NCBI GenBank assembly: GCA_963763135.1
Contig: CAVXNJ010000012.1
Span: 186,001 to 250,000, forward strand
Source of the DNA: JANMZO01 sp963763135
Lineage (GTDB): Bacteria; Actinomycetota; Acidimicrobiia; Acidimicrobiales; JANYDT01
Direction: 5' to 3'
Length of the DNA stretch: 64,000 bases
Position numbers and translations under genes: made by a program. This document shows positions 41,339 through 50,004 of this stretch, one piece after another (within the stretch, counting starts at the first letter, position 1; each line of letters opens with the position of its first letter). The notes under the pieces are model-generated. The model was not told the DNA's origin. It made no database searches and was given only the letters and a program-made list of their open reading frames with translations.

Positions 41339-42607
41339 TCACCAGCTCCCGCCGCCACCACCACCGGAACTGTGGCCCCCGCCCCCACCCCGACTGCTGC
41401 TCGATGAGCTGAACGACGAGGAAGAAGATGACGACGACGAGCTCGACGGTGTGACGCGAGGAATGACCCTGGTGTAGGTGTTCTTGAACGAACAGTTGGC
41501 GCACGACTCTTCGATCCGGGCGAGTCCGGTCGAATACTCCGTCGCCGAAGTGACCGTGGAAGAACTGCTCGACTTCGTCTTGGCGCCACAACTCGGGCAT
41601 TGCTTGTACCGGGTGAACAACTTCCCGTAGCGAAGTACCTCTACCCCGTCGCACGCCGGACAATCCCAGACGTCGTAGTCGACGCTGCCGACACGTTCCT
41701 CCGTCCGCTGACCGGGAGCCAGCGATGCGTCGTCTGCGACCTCACCGAGAAGCACTGCGATCGTCCGGCACTTCTTGCACTTTCGTGGCCGACGACGCAT
41801 GAGCGAGCGAACCCCTGCGACACCCGCCGCTCCAACGCCGCCGACACCGGCCAGTCCCCCCAGAAACCAACCGGTGTTCGAACCCGATCCGCCCGAATCC
41901 GCTACGGGTTGAATTTCCGGTGTCGTCTCGTCGATCAGGTTGGCATCGGCGTCGAATGAATCCGCCACTTCGCCGCTGTCCGAAGCCGCAGAGTCCGAAG
42001 CCGCAGTGTCCGAAACCGCAGAGCCCAACACGGTCGACTCGGATACTGCAACTGGTTCAACCAACCCCAGAATCCGACTCGCCGTTTCGCTCGCGCCAAT
42101 CAGAACGCCCGCTTCGAAGTCTCCCTTGCGAAACTCGGGGAGCACGTATTCCGACACAATGCTCTGGGCCGCGCTCCGCTGGATATTGTTGTCTACGCCG
42201 TCGCCCAGGATCAGCTGGACCTTTCGGTCATCTTTGGCGACCATTATCAATGCACCGTTGTTGAGTGTGGATGATCCGAGTTTCCAGGTGTTGAAGGCGC
42301 GGGTCGCGAAGGTGTTCGGGTCTTCGCCGTCGGTCGACGAGATGATAAGCACACCGATTTCTGCGTTGCTCTTCTCCGCACCGAGTCGTCGATCAAGAGC
42401 CTCGAGGGTTGACACCGCTGACCGGCTGAGAATTCCCATCTCATCCACGATCGGATATCCCGGAGGCCGTGCCGGAATGGCGGTCTTCGCGTACGTCGGC
42501 GAAGCGATCAGGAGCCCTAACCCGACCGAGGTCATCACCGCCAGGAATAACCGGTAACGCAACGGGTCGCGTGTACATGTGTCGGTCCGGATGGAACGTC
42601 CTCGCAT
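41339..42607 (-). CDS. TPM-domain membrane protein with zinc ribbons and Ser/Gly tail
   Basis: 422 residues. A signal peptide (LFLAVMTSVGLGLLIASPTYA) leads into a TPM (YgcG-type) domain with VGVLIISSTDG-like and GALIMVAKDDRKVQLILGDGVD blocks. An Ala/Ser/Asp linker, a membrane helix (GWFLGGLAGVGGVGAAGVAGV) and two zinc-ribbon pairs follow (CKKCRTI with CPACDG; CPSCGAK with CANCSF). The tail is a long Ser run and GGGGG-HSSGGGGGGSW. TPM proteins have roles in membrane-protein repair in chloroplasts; the bacterial role is unclear. The ATG at 42607 begins the export signal. The zinc ribbons would be cytoplasmic if the helix ends the exported part. Confidence 0.85.
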   Translation of the reverse strand: MRGRSIRTDTCTRDPLRYRLFLAVMTSVGLGLLIASPTYAKTAIPARPPGYPIVDEMGILSRSAVSTLEALDRRLGAEKSNAEIGVLIISSTDGEDPNTFATRAFNTWKLGSSTLNNGALIMVAKDDRKVQLILGDGVDNNIQRSAAQSIVSEYVLPEFRKGDFEAGVLIGASETASRILGLVEPVAVSESTVLGSAVSDTAASDSAASDSGEVADSFDADANLIDETTPEIQPVADSGGSGSNTGWFLGGLAGVGGVGAAGVAGVRSLMRRRPRKCKKCRTIAVLLGEVADDASLAPGQRTEERVGSVDYDVWDCPACDGVEVLRYGKLFTRYKQCPSCGAKTKSSSSSTVTSATEYSTGLARIEESCANCSFKNTYTRVIPRVTPSSSSSSSSSSSFSSSSSSRGGGGGHSSGGGGGGSW

Positions 42608-42778
42608 GGCCTGAACATACCCGTTCCGAGCAAAATGCTGGCGCCCGATCGGGCAGATCAACAGGTGAGAAACGTCGATGGCGGTCGGCCAGGCGCGATT
42701 CCACTGCGAGCATTTCGGTTGAAACCGGAATCGCCGAGTCACGGTGACGATCGGTCCGAGCGACAAAACCGCGAGTTG

Positions 42779-42793
42779 GTCCGATATTCGGAC
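42779..42793. promoter_or_regulatory. Perfect palindrome GTCCGA-TAT-TCGGAC
   Basis: A 15-base dyad lies 11 bases before the GTG at 42805, in the 197-base divergent gap between the TPM gene and the membrane-protein gene. It has the look of an operator; no clear -35 box is seen. CAGACT at 42793-42798 could be a -10 box for a leaderless start. Confidence 0.4.
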
Positions 42794-42804
42794 AGACTGT
42801 TGCC

Positions 42805-43749
42805 GTGGCCGACCACAAACCCCTCGACATCAGACAACGCACGGTCGGCGAAATGCTCGACGCCTCCATAAAGTTGATGACACGCAACTTTCGGACACTC
42901 GTTCCGTTTGCCGCCGCGGTCGTGCTCCCCTTCCAGGTCATTTCCGCGCTTGTCACTTCGTCGGTGAAGCCAACCGTGGCGGACACGCTTTCCAAGTGGT
43001 CAGAAGCGCAGAAAGCGGCCCCGGAGACCACCGCTACGTTTCCGAAGTTCACGTCAGCACAGATCGGCGCAACGAGTGTTGCGCTCGTCCTGTCATTTCT
43101 GTCGATCTACCTGCTGCAGGCGGCACTGACTTCGTTCATCGGACAGCTGATCCTCGATGGAAAAGTCGATCGCAAAGTCGCTCTACGCATCGCCGCTCGA
43201 CGCGGCCCCGTCCTGCTGCTCAGCTCCATCCTCTTCGGCCTGTTCTGCGGCTTGATTGTCGGCGTGTCGACGCTCAGCCTGATCGTGCTGAAGGGATTCG
43301 GGATAGTCGTGGTGCTCGCCGCCCTGGTCGTCGTGTTGTGGCTGGCGTTGCGCGTCTCGGTCGCCAACCCCCCGATAGTGCTGGAGACGTCGGGCCCGAT
43401 CCAAGCGCTCCGTCGCTCGTTTCGGCTCACCAAGGGAAACGCCTGGCGGGCCCTCGGCGTGCTTGTTGTCGGAGGTGTGATCACGGGTTTGGTTGGTGGC
43501 TCAATAAGCGGAGCGATCAACGCCGCCCTGTCGGGGCTCGGTGGAGGAAACGCCGCATTCGAGTTCTTGTGGGCCGCCATCGCCGGAACCCTCTCCACCG
43601 CGATCACCGCTCCGCTTAGTGCCGCGCTCACGGTGCTGTTCTACTTTGACCTCCGGGTGCGCAAGGAAGGGTTCGATCTCGAACGTCTGGCCGGCGATCT
43701 CGGGCGACCCGCGCCGGAGCTGCGGCCACCCGACACCACTCTTCTGTAG
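42805..43749 (+). CDS. Integral membrane protein, paralogue of the next gene
   Basis: 314 residues with about six membrane segments. A conserved helix entry ALRRSFRLTKGNAWRALGVLVVGGVI matches the second copy (DAIRRGFRLTKGRWIAFGGTQAV), and both share an N-terminal RTVGEMLDASIKL / RATELIDVAFQL pattern. Such proteins resemble the membrane domain of GDPD-like or DUF7544-type families, role unknown. The start is a GTG at 42805. It heads the MoxR cluster (78 bases to the next gene). Confidence 0.8.
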   Translation: MADHKPLDIRQRTVGEMLDASIKLMTRNFRTLVPFAAAVVLPFQVISALVTSSVKPTVADTLSKWSEAQKAAPETTATFPKFTSAQIGATSVALVLSFLSIYLLQAALTSFIGQLILDGKVDRKVALRIAARRGPVLLLSSILFGLFCGLIVGVSTLSLIVLKGFGIVVVLAALVVVLWLALRVSVANPPIVLETSGPIQALRRSFRLTKGNAWRALGVLVVGGVITGLVGGSISGAINAALSGLGGGNAAFEFLWAAIAGTLSTAITAPLSAALTVLFYFDLRVRKEGFDLERLAGDLGRPAPELRPPDTTLL

Positions 43750-43827
43750 TCGATCCACCGATCGACCAACGCCCCGGCCCTTCAATCCGACTCGACCACC
43801 AACGACCTGAACAACGCAAGGACCAAG

Positions 43828-44751
43828 ATGCAACCGGCGGCTTCTGATCTACCCCTGCAACTACGCCCGAGACGGGCCACCGAACTTATCGATGTCGCGT
43901 TTCAACTCTGGCGGCGGACGTTTCGCTCGTTGATAACCGTTGGAGCGATCGTCGGAGTCGTCTTCGCCGGCGTCTCCGCTTTCACCACGTACAACAACGT
44001 CAAATCGGCCCAATTCGATGAGTACCGATCGTCGGTCGGGCTCGCGCTCGGACCGCTCTCGCTGGTGATGATGTTCGTGTACTCGTTGGCCCTCATTCCG
44101 GTGTTGCACAACGCGTTTGTCGGTGGCGATTCGACCGTGGGCAACTCGCTCAAACGCGGACTGCGCCAGGGACCCCGCGCTGTGCTCTACACGCTCGCTT
44201 CGATTGTCGCGTTCTTCGGTCTGGCCCTCGTCGGCCTGTTCATCTTCGGCATTGCCGCCGCCGCTCTTACCCTGTTCGCCAGGATTGGCGGGGTGGTCGG
44301 CATCGTGCTGATCGTGGTGGTCGGCATTGCCCTGTACCTGTTCGCGCTCGTGGTTCTGCTCGGGCTGGGAGCGCGATTCCAAGTCGGGGTCGTGGCCATG
44401 GTCATCGAGTATGAGGGCGTTTTCGACGCTATTCGCCGCGGGTTTCGGCTCACGAAAGGACGCTGGATCGCATTCGGCGGCACCCAGGCCGTCGTATTGC
44501 TTCTGTCGTACCTGGTCATCGGAATCCCGACCGGGATCGCTTTCAGTGCGGCCAACAACACCAGCTCCCGCCCCACCTATTTCGCGGTCGCAACCTTCTT
44601 CGGGTCGTTGCTGTACGTCTTCTGGTGGGCACCGATGTACACCGGGCTCGGCGTGTCGATGTACCTCGACGGTCGCGTCCGGCTTGAAGCGATCGATCTC
44701 GACACGCTCACCGACAAGCTGTCCGACGGCTGGTCACCAGCCGAATCGTGA
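43828..44751 (+). CDS. Integral membrane protein, second paralogue
   Basis: 307 residues with about six membrane segments and the same architecture as the preceding gene: an N-terminal LRPRRATELIDVAFQLWRRTFRSLIT, then helices, with RRGFRLTKGRWIAFGG near residue 210. The ATG at 43828 has AAGGA just upstream. It sits between its paralogue and the DUF4129 gene, so it belongs to the MoxR cluster. The duplication suggests a heteromeric membrane complex. Confidence 0.8.
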   Translation: MQPAASDLPLQLRPRRATELIDVAFQLWRRTFRSLITVGAIVGVVFAGVSAFTTYNNVKSAQFDEYRSSVGLALGPLSLVMMFVYSLALIPVLHNAFVGGDSTVGNSLKRGLRQGPRAVLYTLASIVAFFGLALVGLFIFGIAAAALTLFARIGGVVGIVLIVVVGIALYLFALVVLLGLGARFQVGVVAMVIEYEGVFDAIRRGFRLTKGRWIAFGGTQAVVLLLSYLVIGIPTGIAFSAANNTSSRPTYFAVATFFGSLLYVFWWAPMYTGLGVSMYLDGRVRLEAIDLDTLTDKLSDGWSPAES

Positions 44752-44761
44752 AGAACCATGA

Positions 44762-45460
44762 ATGATATGTGCACATATTATGATTGTCTTCGTTAGCCAC
44801 CGCTCGGCCGGACTGTTTGCCGAAGTCAGTGCCGACGAAGCGAAGAAGGCCGCACACGAAATCCTGTCCAATCCGAAGTATCGACCACCGGAGTCCAAGC
44901 CCCGCCCCCTCTCCTGGCTCGGACGGCTCGAACAGCGGGTTTTCTCGGCGATCGGTCGGTTTATCGGTCGAATTGTTCCCGGCGCCGGTTTCGTTCAGTG
45001 GCTCCTCATCGGGGCGCTTGTCGTGATAGTCGCATGGATCCTCGCCCGCTTCCTCACCAAACGCTCTGCCCGCCAACGAGCGTTGACGGCCGGTGAGCCG
45101 CCGGTGTCCGTCGATTCCCTCGACGCCCAAGCCGACGCCGCCATGGCTCGCGGCGATTATCGGGAAGCGGTGATTCTGCGCTTTCGAGCCGGTATTGCCC
45201 GGCTTGAGCGCGGGCCGCGTCCGGCCGCATCCCGCCTGACGAACGGCACGCTCGGCTCGACCATACCGGTCTCGTTTCCGTCCGTCGGATTGATGTTCGA
45301 CCGTATTCGCTACGGCGACCGTCCGGCGGAGCAGGAGAACGCCCAACAATCCGCAACCGAGTGGCCAAAGATTCTGGATGAGGCACGCACTCACGCAGTC
45401 ACGCCGATCGACCAGCTTGCACCCCGCAAGAAGCGAACGTGGTTGAGGCGAAAGCCATGA
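44762..45460 (+). CDS. DUF4129 membrane protein
   Basis: 232 residues with one clear membrane helix (FVQWLLIGALVVIVAWILARFL) and a C-terminal DUF4129-like helical part (AMARGDYREAVILRFRAGIARLERG, RLTNGTLGSTIPVSFPSVGLMFDRIRYGDRP). The ATG at 44762 is chosen; a second ATG at 44780 is possible. Its stop overlaps the next ATG by 4 bases (ATGA). This family sits in nearly all actinobacterial MoxR-DUF58 clusters and is thought to be part of the same membrane complex. Confidence 0.82.
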   Translation: MICAHIMIVFVSHRSAGLFAEVSADEAKKAAHEILSNPKYRPPESKPRPLSWLGRLEQRVFSAIGRFIGRIVPGAGFVQWLLIGALVVIVAWILARFLTKRSARQRALTAGEPPVSVDSLDAQADAAMARGDYREAVILRFRAGIARLERGPRPAASRLTNGTLGSTIPVSFPSVGLMFDRIRYGDRPAEQENAQQSATEWPKILDEARTHAVTPIDQLAPRKKRTWLRRKP

Positions 45461-46677
45461 CGGCATCGACGCTCACCCCAGCCGACGACGCGTCCATGGT
45501 CGATCCCGACGTGCCCGTCGACCCGTCGAACCCGGTAGCCCTGGCACCGCTCGTCCCGGGTGACCGTCGGGCCCGCCGACGCAAGACGGTTGGATGGTCG
45601 ATCGCCATCGCCGTCGGCGGACTGCTCATGGCGGGGCAACTCGTCAGACCGGCCTTTGACAACGGTCCGGTCCAGGGACCGAAGGGATCGAGCCACTCCA
45701 CGACGGGCAGCGGCGTCGCCGGACTCGCCGAGTTGGCTGCGGCGTTCGGGCATCCCGTTGTTCGCTATGACCATCCCCTCACGGAAATCGGCCCGTTCGC
45801 CACGCATCCGATCGATGACAACGCCACCCTCGTGATCCTCGACGCCTCAATCGGCCCGAAGGACCGGGTCGAGGTCGAGAGGTTTATCCGCCGTGGTGGA
45901 AGGCTCATTGCGAACGTGAACGATCCTGCCGACTGGCTCGGCGAACTTCCCGAGTTGAAGGACTACGTCGCCTCCTATTCCGGAGAACCGAAATACCCAT
46001 TCGGACGGCCCGACGAGGTTCAAAACCAGGCGGTTGACGCCGTCGGAACGATTGCCGTCGGAACTACTGACGCCGCCGATGCCGTTGACGCCGCCGATGC
46101 CGCCGATGCCGCCGATGCCGCAAAGACGTTTGCGTTGCGGGTGATCGCAGGCTCGCACTTCGCTCTGACGGTCGACCCCACCGATCCCGCCGTCATCACC
46201 GTCGTCCGCCAGAGTGAAGACACCACCGCCATCCGCGCAACCGTCGGCGACGGGATCGTGGTGGCATTCACCGACGCATCGATGTTCAGCAACGATCTGC
46301 TGGACCAGGGCGACAATGCGGCCTTCGCCTTGGCGTTGCTGGGCCCGACAACCGGACCCGTGGTGTTCGCCGAAGAACCCCACGGATACCGGGCGGCCAC
46401 TGACGCCAGCGGGCTCCCCGGCAATGTGCGGTGGTTCCTCGGCGGATTACTGATAGCCACCCTGACCCTGATGTGGTCACGCAGTCGACGCAATGGACCA
46501 CCGGAGTACCCGGCCCGAGAACTGGCCCCGGCCCGGAGCCAGTACCTGTTGTCGATGTCGAGCGAGATCGACCGGATGCACCGACCTCGACGCCTGGACC
46601 GCCTGCGTCGCCGACCACCTACATCCCGAGCCACCAACGCCCCCGAAGGTTCTGAAGAAACGAGTACTCATGCTTGA
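45457..46677 (+). CDS. DUF4350 membrane protein
   Basis: 406 residues. One membrane helix is near the N-terminus (KTVGWSIAIAVGGLLMAGQLV) and another near the C-terminus (WFLGGLLIATLTLMWS). The loop between them is like a glutamine-amidotransferase-type GATase1 fold (DDNATLVILDASIGPKDRVEVERFIRRGGRLIAN) as in DUF4350. A DAADAADAA repeat lies near residue 215. The ATG at 45457 overlaps the previous stop and its own stop overlaps the MoxR ATG by 8 bases, so translation is coupled along the cluster. Confidence 0.85.
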   Translation: MTASTLTPADDASMVDPDVPVDPSNPVALAPLVPGDRRARRRKTVGWSIAIAVGGLLMAGQLVRPAFDNGPVQGPKGSSHSTTGSGVAGLAELAAAFGHPVVRYDHPLTEIGPFATHPIDDNATLVILDASIGPKDRVEVERFIRRGGRLIANVNDPADWLGELPELKDYVASYSGEPKYPFGRPDEVQNQAVDAVGTIAVGTTDAADAVDAADAADAADAAKTFALRVIAGSHFALTVDPTDPAVITVVRQSEDTTAIRATVGDGIVVAFTDASMFSNDLLDQGDNAAFALALLGPTTGPVVFAEEPHGYRAATDASGLPGNVRWFLGGLLIATLTLMWSRSRRNGPPEYPARELAPARSQYLLSMSSEIDRMHRPRRLDRLRRRPPTSRATNAPEGSEETSTHA

Positions 46678-47608
46678 GCTGCGAAGACGCATCATCGCCG
46701 AAGTCAACAAAGTTGTCATCGGTCAAGACGTGGCGGTGGACCAGGTGATCATTGCGCTGGCCACACGCGGGCATGCGCTGCTCGAAGGGCCGCCCGGCAC
46801 CGCCAAGACGCTGCTCGCCAACGCGGTTGCCCGCACGCTGGGGCTGTCGTTCCGACGGGTGCAGTTCACCCCCGACATGCTTCCGAGCGATCTCACCGGG
46901 ACCATGGCCCTCGTTGGTTCACAACTAGGTGAACTTACTTTTCGGCCGGGGCCAATCTTCACGAACATCGTGCTGGCCGACGAGATCAACCGCACCCCAC
47001 CGAAAACCCAAGCGGCTCTATTGGAAGCCATGGGCGAAGGGACGGTGACGGTCGACGGAACGACGCGTCGTTTGGAAGAGCCGTTCCTGGTCGTCGCCAC
47101 GCAGAACCCGATCGAATACGAAGGGACCTATCCGCTGCCGGAGGCGCAACTCGACCGGTTCATCGTCAAGGTACTCCTCGGCTATCCCTCGGAGGAGAGC
47201 GAAGTCGCAATGTTGAAGCTCGCTCACGCTGGGGTCCGGGCCACGGCCATCGACAGCGTGACGCAGGTGGCGACGGCGGCCGATGTTGCGCAACTCCGCG
47301 AGATGGTCGACGCCACGACGGTCCATGGCGACATTGCGTCGTACGTCGTCAAGATCATCCGGGCCACACGGGCAATGCCATCCGTCGAGCTCGGGGCTTC
47401 GCCTCGTGCCGCCGTGCATCTTCTCGCCGCTTCAAAAGCCCTCGCCCGTTTGCAGGGTCGCGACTACGTGACACCCGACGATGTCGCCGTCGTCACGACA
47501 CCGGTTCTGCGTCACCGCCTGCTGCTTCGCCCCGAAGCTCAGCTCGAAGGATTCAAAGCCGACGACGTGATCCGTCTCGCCCTGGGATCCGTCACGGTAC
47601 CGCGTTAG
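46670..47608 (+). CDS. MoxR-family AAA+ ATPase (MoxR proper subfamily)
   Basis: 312 residues. Walker A is EGPPGTAKT, Walker B is VLADEINRTPPK, and the sensor region is VVATQNPIEYEGTYPLPEAQLDRF. The C-terminal lid holds SPRAAVHLLAASKALA. It probably acts as a chaperone that assembles or remodels a membrane complex with the DUF58 protein. The ATG at 46670 overlaps the DUF4350 stop. It is the cluster's motor, distinct from the second MoxR at 61260. Confidence 0.95.
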   Translation: MLELRRRIIAEVNKVVIGQDVAVDQVIIALATRGHALLEGPPGTAKTLLANAVARTLGLSFRRVQFTPDMLPSDLTGTMALVGSQLGELTFRPGPIFTNIVLADEINRTPPKTQAALLEAMGEGTVTVDGTTRRLEEPFLVVATQNPIEYEGTYPLPEAQLDRFIVKVLLGYPSEESEVAMLKLAHAGVRATAIDSVTQVATAADVAQLREMVDATTVHGDIASYVVKIIRATRAMPSVELGASPRAAVHLLAASKALARLQGRDYVTPDDVAVVTTPVLRHRLLLRPEAQLEGFKADDVIRLALGSVTVPR

Positions 47609-47626
47609 CGATCCGTCCCGACACCG

Positions 47627-48871
47627 ATGCGATTCACTCCACGCACCGCCCTTCTCCTCGCCGTGGCGTCGAGCCTCGCCCTCGTTGGCGCGACGCCGCT
47701 CATGTTCTTGGTGATGCTGGCGATAGCGGTTGTTGCGTTGTTTGACGCACTTGCGGTCAGGCGGGCTCCCTCCGTGACTCGACACGTCGGTGGGTTCGCG
47801 CGCGGTGTGCCGACCCATCTCACCGTGACGGTCGACGCTCCAAACGCTTCCGCCGTCGAGATCCGCCAACCGGTTCCGCCCGACATGACCTCGCCAGTCG
47901 CGATCACCGACGCCCGCGTGTTGAAGACCACGCTTGTGCCGCGTCAGCGCGGGCGCTACGAGCTACCGATCGTCGCCATTCGGACCGACGGGCCGCTCGG
48001 GCTCGGTCGTTGGTACCACCAGCACGGCGAACCGACGGGCGTTCGCGTGTATCCCGACCTTCCCGGGGCTGAACGCCTGGCGCAGGCCGTTCGTCAGCGT
48101 TCAATCCGGGCGGTCGGATCGCGTCGTCGTGGACCACTCGGACTCGGCACCGAGTTTGAGTCCGTCCGTGAGTACCGAACCGACGATGACTTTCGACAGA
48201 TCAACTGGCGGGCCACAGCCCGACTCGGGCGACCGATGAGCAACAACCTGCGGGTCGAACAGGATGCTGACGTCTGGCTGATCGTTGACACCGGCCGGTT
48301 GATGTCGGCATCGTTCGCGCTCGGCGACGGCTTGGCCAACCGTCTCGACCTGGCGCTCGACATAGCTGCGGCGGTCGGTCTCGTCGCTGACGATCTCGGT
48401 GACCGTGTCGGGTTCATCGCCTACGCCGATCGCATCAACACGCTTCTGCAACCCCGCCGCTCCGGTGGTGAAGCAGCGATCGAGGCGGCTTTCGCCCTCG
48501 CCCCGCTGGATGAGGAAAGCGACCACGAGACGGCCTTTGCCGCGATGGCCGCGAGCCGACGCGGTCTCGTCTATGTCCTCACCGATCTCATCGATGAAGC
48601 GGCGGCCAAACCGCTGGCGGCCGCGCTTCCGGCCATCTGTCGACGCCACCTCGTAACCGTCGTTGGCCTCGACGATCCGGAGTTCGTACGCGCGCGTACT
48701 AAAGGCTCCGAGACCGAGAAGACCGTGATGGCCGATATCGACGCCGCCAGCGACCGGGCGGCACGACTGATCCGTCGAAGCGGCGCTCAGGTCTTGATTG
48801 CCCCTGCGGACCGAATCGCTGAAGCCACGGTTCGCTACTACGTCCAGGCCCGTTCCGGCCGAGGGCGATAG
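47627..48871 (+). CDS. DUF58 protein, partner of MoxR
   Basis: 414 residues with two N-terminal membrane helices and the signature GLGTEFESVREYRTDDDFRQINWRATARLGRP of DUF58, followed by a VWA-like domain (LIVDTGRLMSAS and DRVGFIAYADR). DUF58/VWA proteins bind metal through a MIDAS; here the motif DTGRLMS is a degenerate version of DxSxS. It is placed 18 bases after the MoxR gene. The 11-base gap to the convergent SpoIIM-like gene leaves no room for a separate terminator. Confidence 0.9.
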   Translation: MRFTPRTALLLAVASSLALVGATPLMFLVMLAIAVVALFDALAVRRAPSVTRHVGGFARGVPTHLTVTVDAPNASAVEIRQPVPPDMTSPVAITDARVLKTTLVPRQRGRYELPIVAIRTDGPLGLGRWYHQHGEPTGVRVYPDLPGAERLAQAVRQRSIRAVGSRRRGPLGLGTEFESVREYRTDDDFRQINWRATARLGRPMSNNLRVEQDADVWLIVDTGRLMSASFALGDGLANRLDLALDIAAAVGLVADDLGDRVGFIAYADRINTLLQPRRSGGEAAIEAAFALAPLDEESDHETAFAAMAASRRGLVYVLTDLIDEAAAKPLAAALPAICRRHLVTVVGLDDPEFVRARTKGSETEKTVMADIDAASDRAARLIRRSGAQVLIAPADRIAEATVRYYVQARSGRGR

Positions 48872-48882
48872 CCCGCTTGCGC

Positions 48883-49968
48883 TTAGCGGTTTCTCGCCTG
48901 GCGCCGCTTCAGCGGTGAGGTAACGGCCTTACCGGGCGGCGCGGCGGCGGGACGGCCCTTCCACCAGAGCAGCCACCAGTAGGCGCCGCCGAAGAACGTG
49001 CCGACCACGCCGGCCCACCACGGGCCGAACCCGGCCGGCGTGAAGAAGCCTTCGATGAGGCCGGCGAGCACGAAGAACGGCATCGTCCCGAGCACCACCT
49101 CAACGGCAACCACCGACTCCTCGCGAAGCGCGCGACCTCTACTGCGAAGGCCCGGGTCGACGAGAGCCCAACCCATGCGCATGCCAGCGGCTGCGGTCAC
49201 GGCAATGACGGTCAGTTCCAAAAAGCCGTGACCGTAGATCAGGGCAAACGCGACGTCGCCGTGGCCGTCGTGAACTGCAAGCCCGGCCACCATGCCCAGC
49301 AACGCACCGTTGAAGATCAGCAGGTACGCGGTTCCGAGCCCAGCGGTGATCCCGACGGCAAACGCCAGAAGACTCACTCTGATGTTGTTCGTGAAGATCT
49401 GCGAAGCAACCGCACTTTGCTGAGCCGCGGAGTAACCCTGATCCCCGAAAGAGTCGCGCCCGCCCTGAAACCGTCCACCGAGGAGCGTCGAGGCCCGCTC
49501 GGGATCCTTAAGTGCCCATATGAATATGGCGATGGTTGGAATCACCAACAGTGCGACCGCAGCACCGAGCAACCACGGTCGCTCGCCGATCAGGCGCCAG
49601 TAGCGACGTCGGTAGAACTCCACAATTGAGAAACGGCCAGGGGGACGGGCGTAGACGATCGAGCGCGCCGGTGTGAGGATCAGCTCCAACTCCAACAGCA
49701 TGGGATCGTAGGGAAACAGTCGTCCAGCAACCGCCAGATCACCCGACGTTGAGCGGTACAGGGTTCCTATCTCCCGAAGTTCGTCTGCGCTGTATCGCTT
49801 TTTCGTAGACGTCGCCGACCGCAGGCGCTCCCAGGCCTCGCGTCGCTCCTGGACGAACTGCGTGCGCGCCATAGCGGCACTGATTGGTCCGGTGGCCTGA
49901 ACACGCGGTCCATCGCCGGGGCTCCCGGCGGCGTTTGTGTCTGGTGTGTTCATCTCGGCCAACGTCAT
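48883..49968 (-). CDS. SpoIIM-like (stage II sporulation protein M) membrane protein
   Basis: 361 residues with a cytoplasmic N-terminal half and five or six membrane segments (LLGAAVALLVIPTIAIFIWALKD through GFGPWWAGVVGTFFGGAYWWLLWW), plus the SpoIIM signature NNIRVSLLAFAVGITAGLGT and GHGFLELTVIAVTAAAGMRMG. In actinobacteria these proteins are not tied to sporulation and stand next to MoxR/RDD genes. The ATG at 49968 is used; an ATG at 49953 is possible. Confidence 0.88.
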   Translation of the reverse strand: MTLAEMNTPDTNAAGSPGDGPRVQATGPISAAMARTQFVQERREAWERLRSATSTKKRYSADELREIGTLYRSTSGDLAVAGRLFPYDPMLLELELILTPARSIVYARPPGRFSIVEFYRRRYWRLIGERPWLLGAAVALLVIPTIAIFIWALKDPERASTLLGGRFQGGRDSFGDQGYSAAQQSAVASQIFTNNIRVSLLAFAVGITAGLGTAYLLIFNGALLGMVAGLAVHDGHGDVAFALIYGHGFLELTVIAVTAAAGMRMGWALVDPGLRSRGRALREESVVAVEVVLGTMPFFVLAGLIEGFFTPAGFGPWWAGVVGTFFGGAYWWLLWWKGRPAAAPPGKAVTSPLKRRQARNR

Positions 49969-49996
49969 TGCTTTTCGCCCACGTTTCTCCTACGGT
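49968..49996 (+). promoter_or_regulatory. Putative promoter of the RDD gene
   Basis: TTGCTT (49968-49973) and TACGGT (49991-49996) are exactly 17 bases apart and the ATG at 50005 follows after 8 bases with no ribosome site. The -35 box overlaps the start codon of the divergent SpoIIM-like gene, so initiation at the two promoters may interfere. Confidence 0.55.
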
Positions 49997-50004
49997 CAAC
50001 GGCA

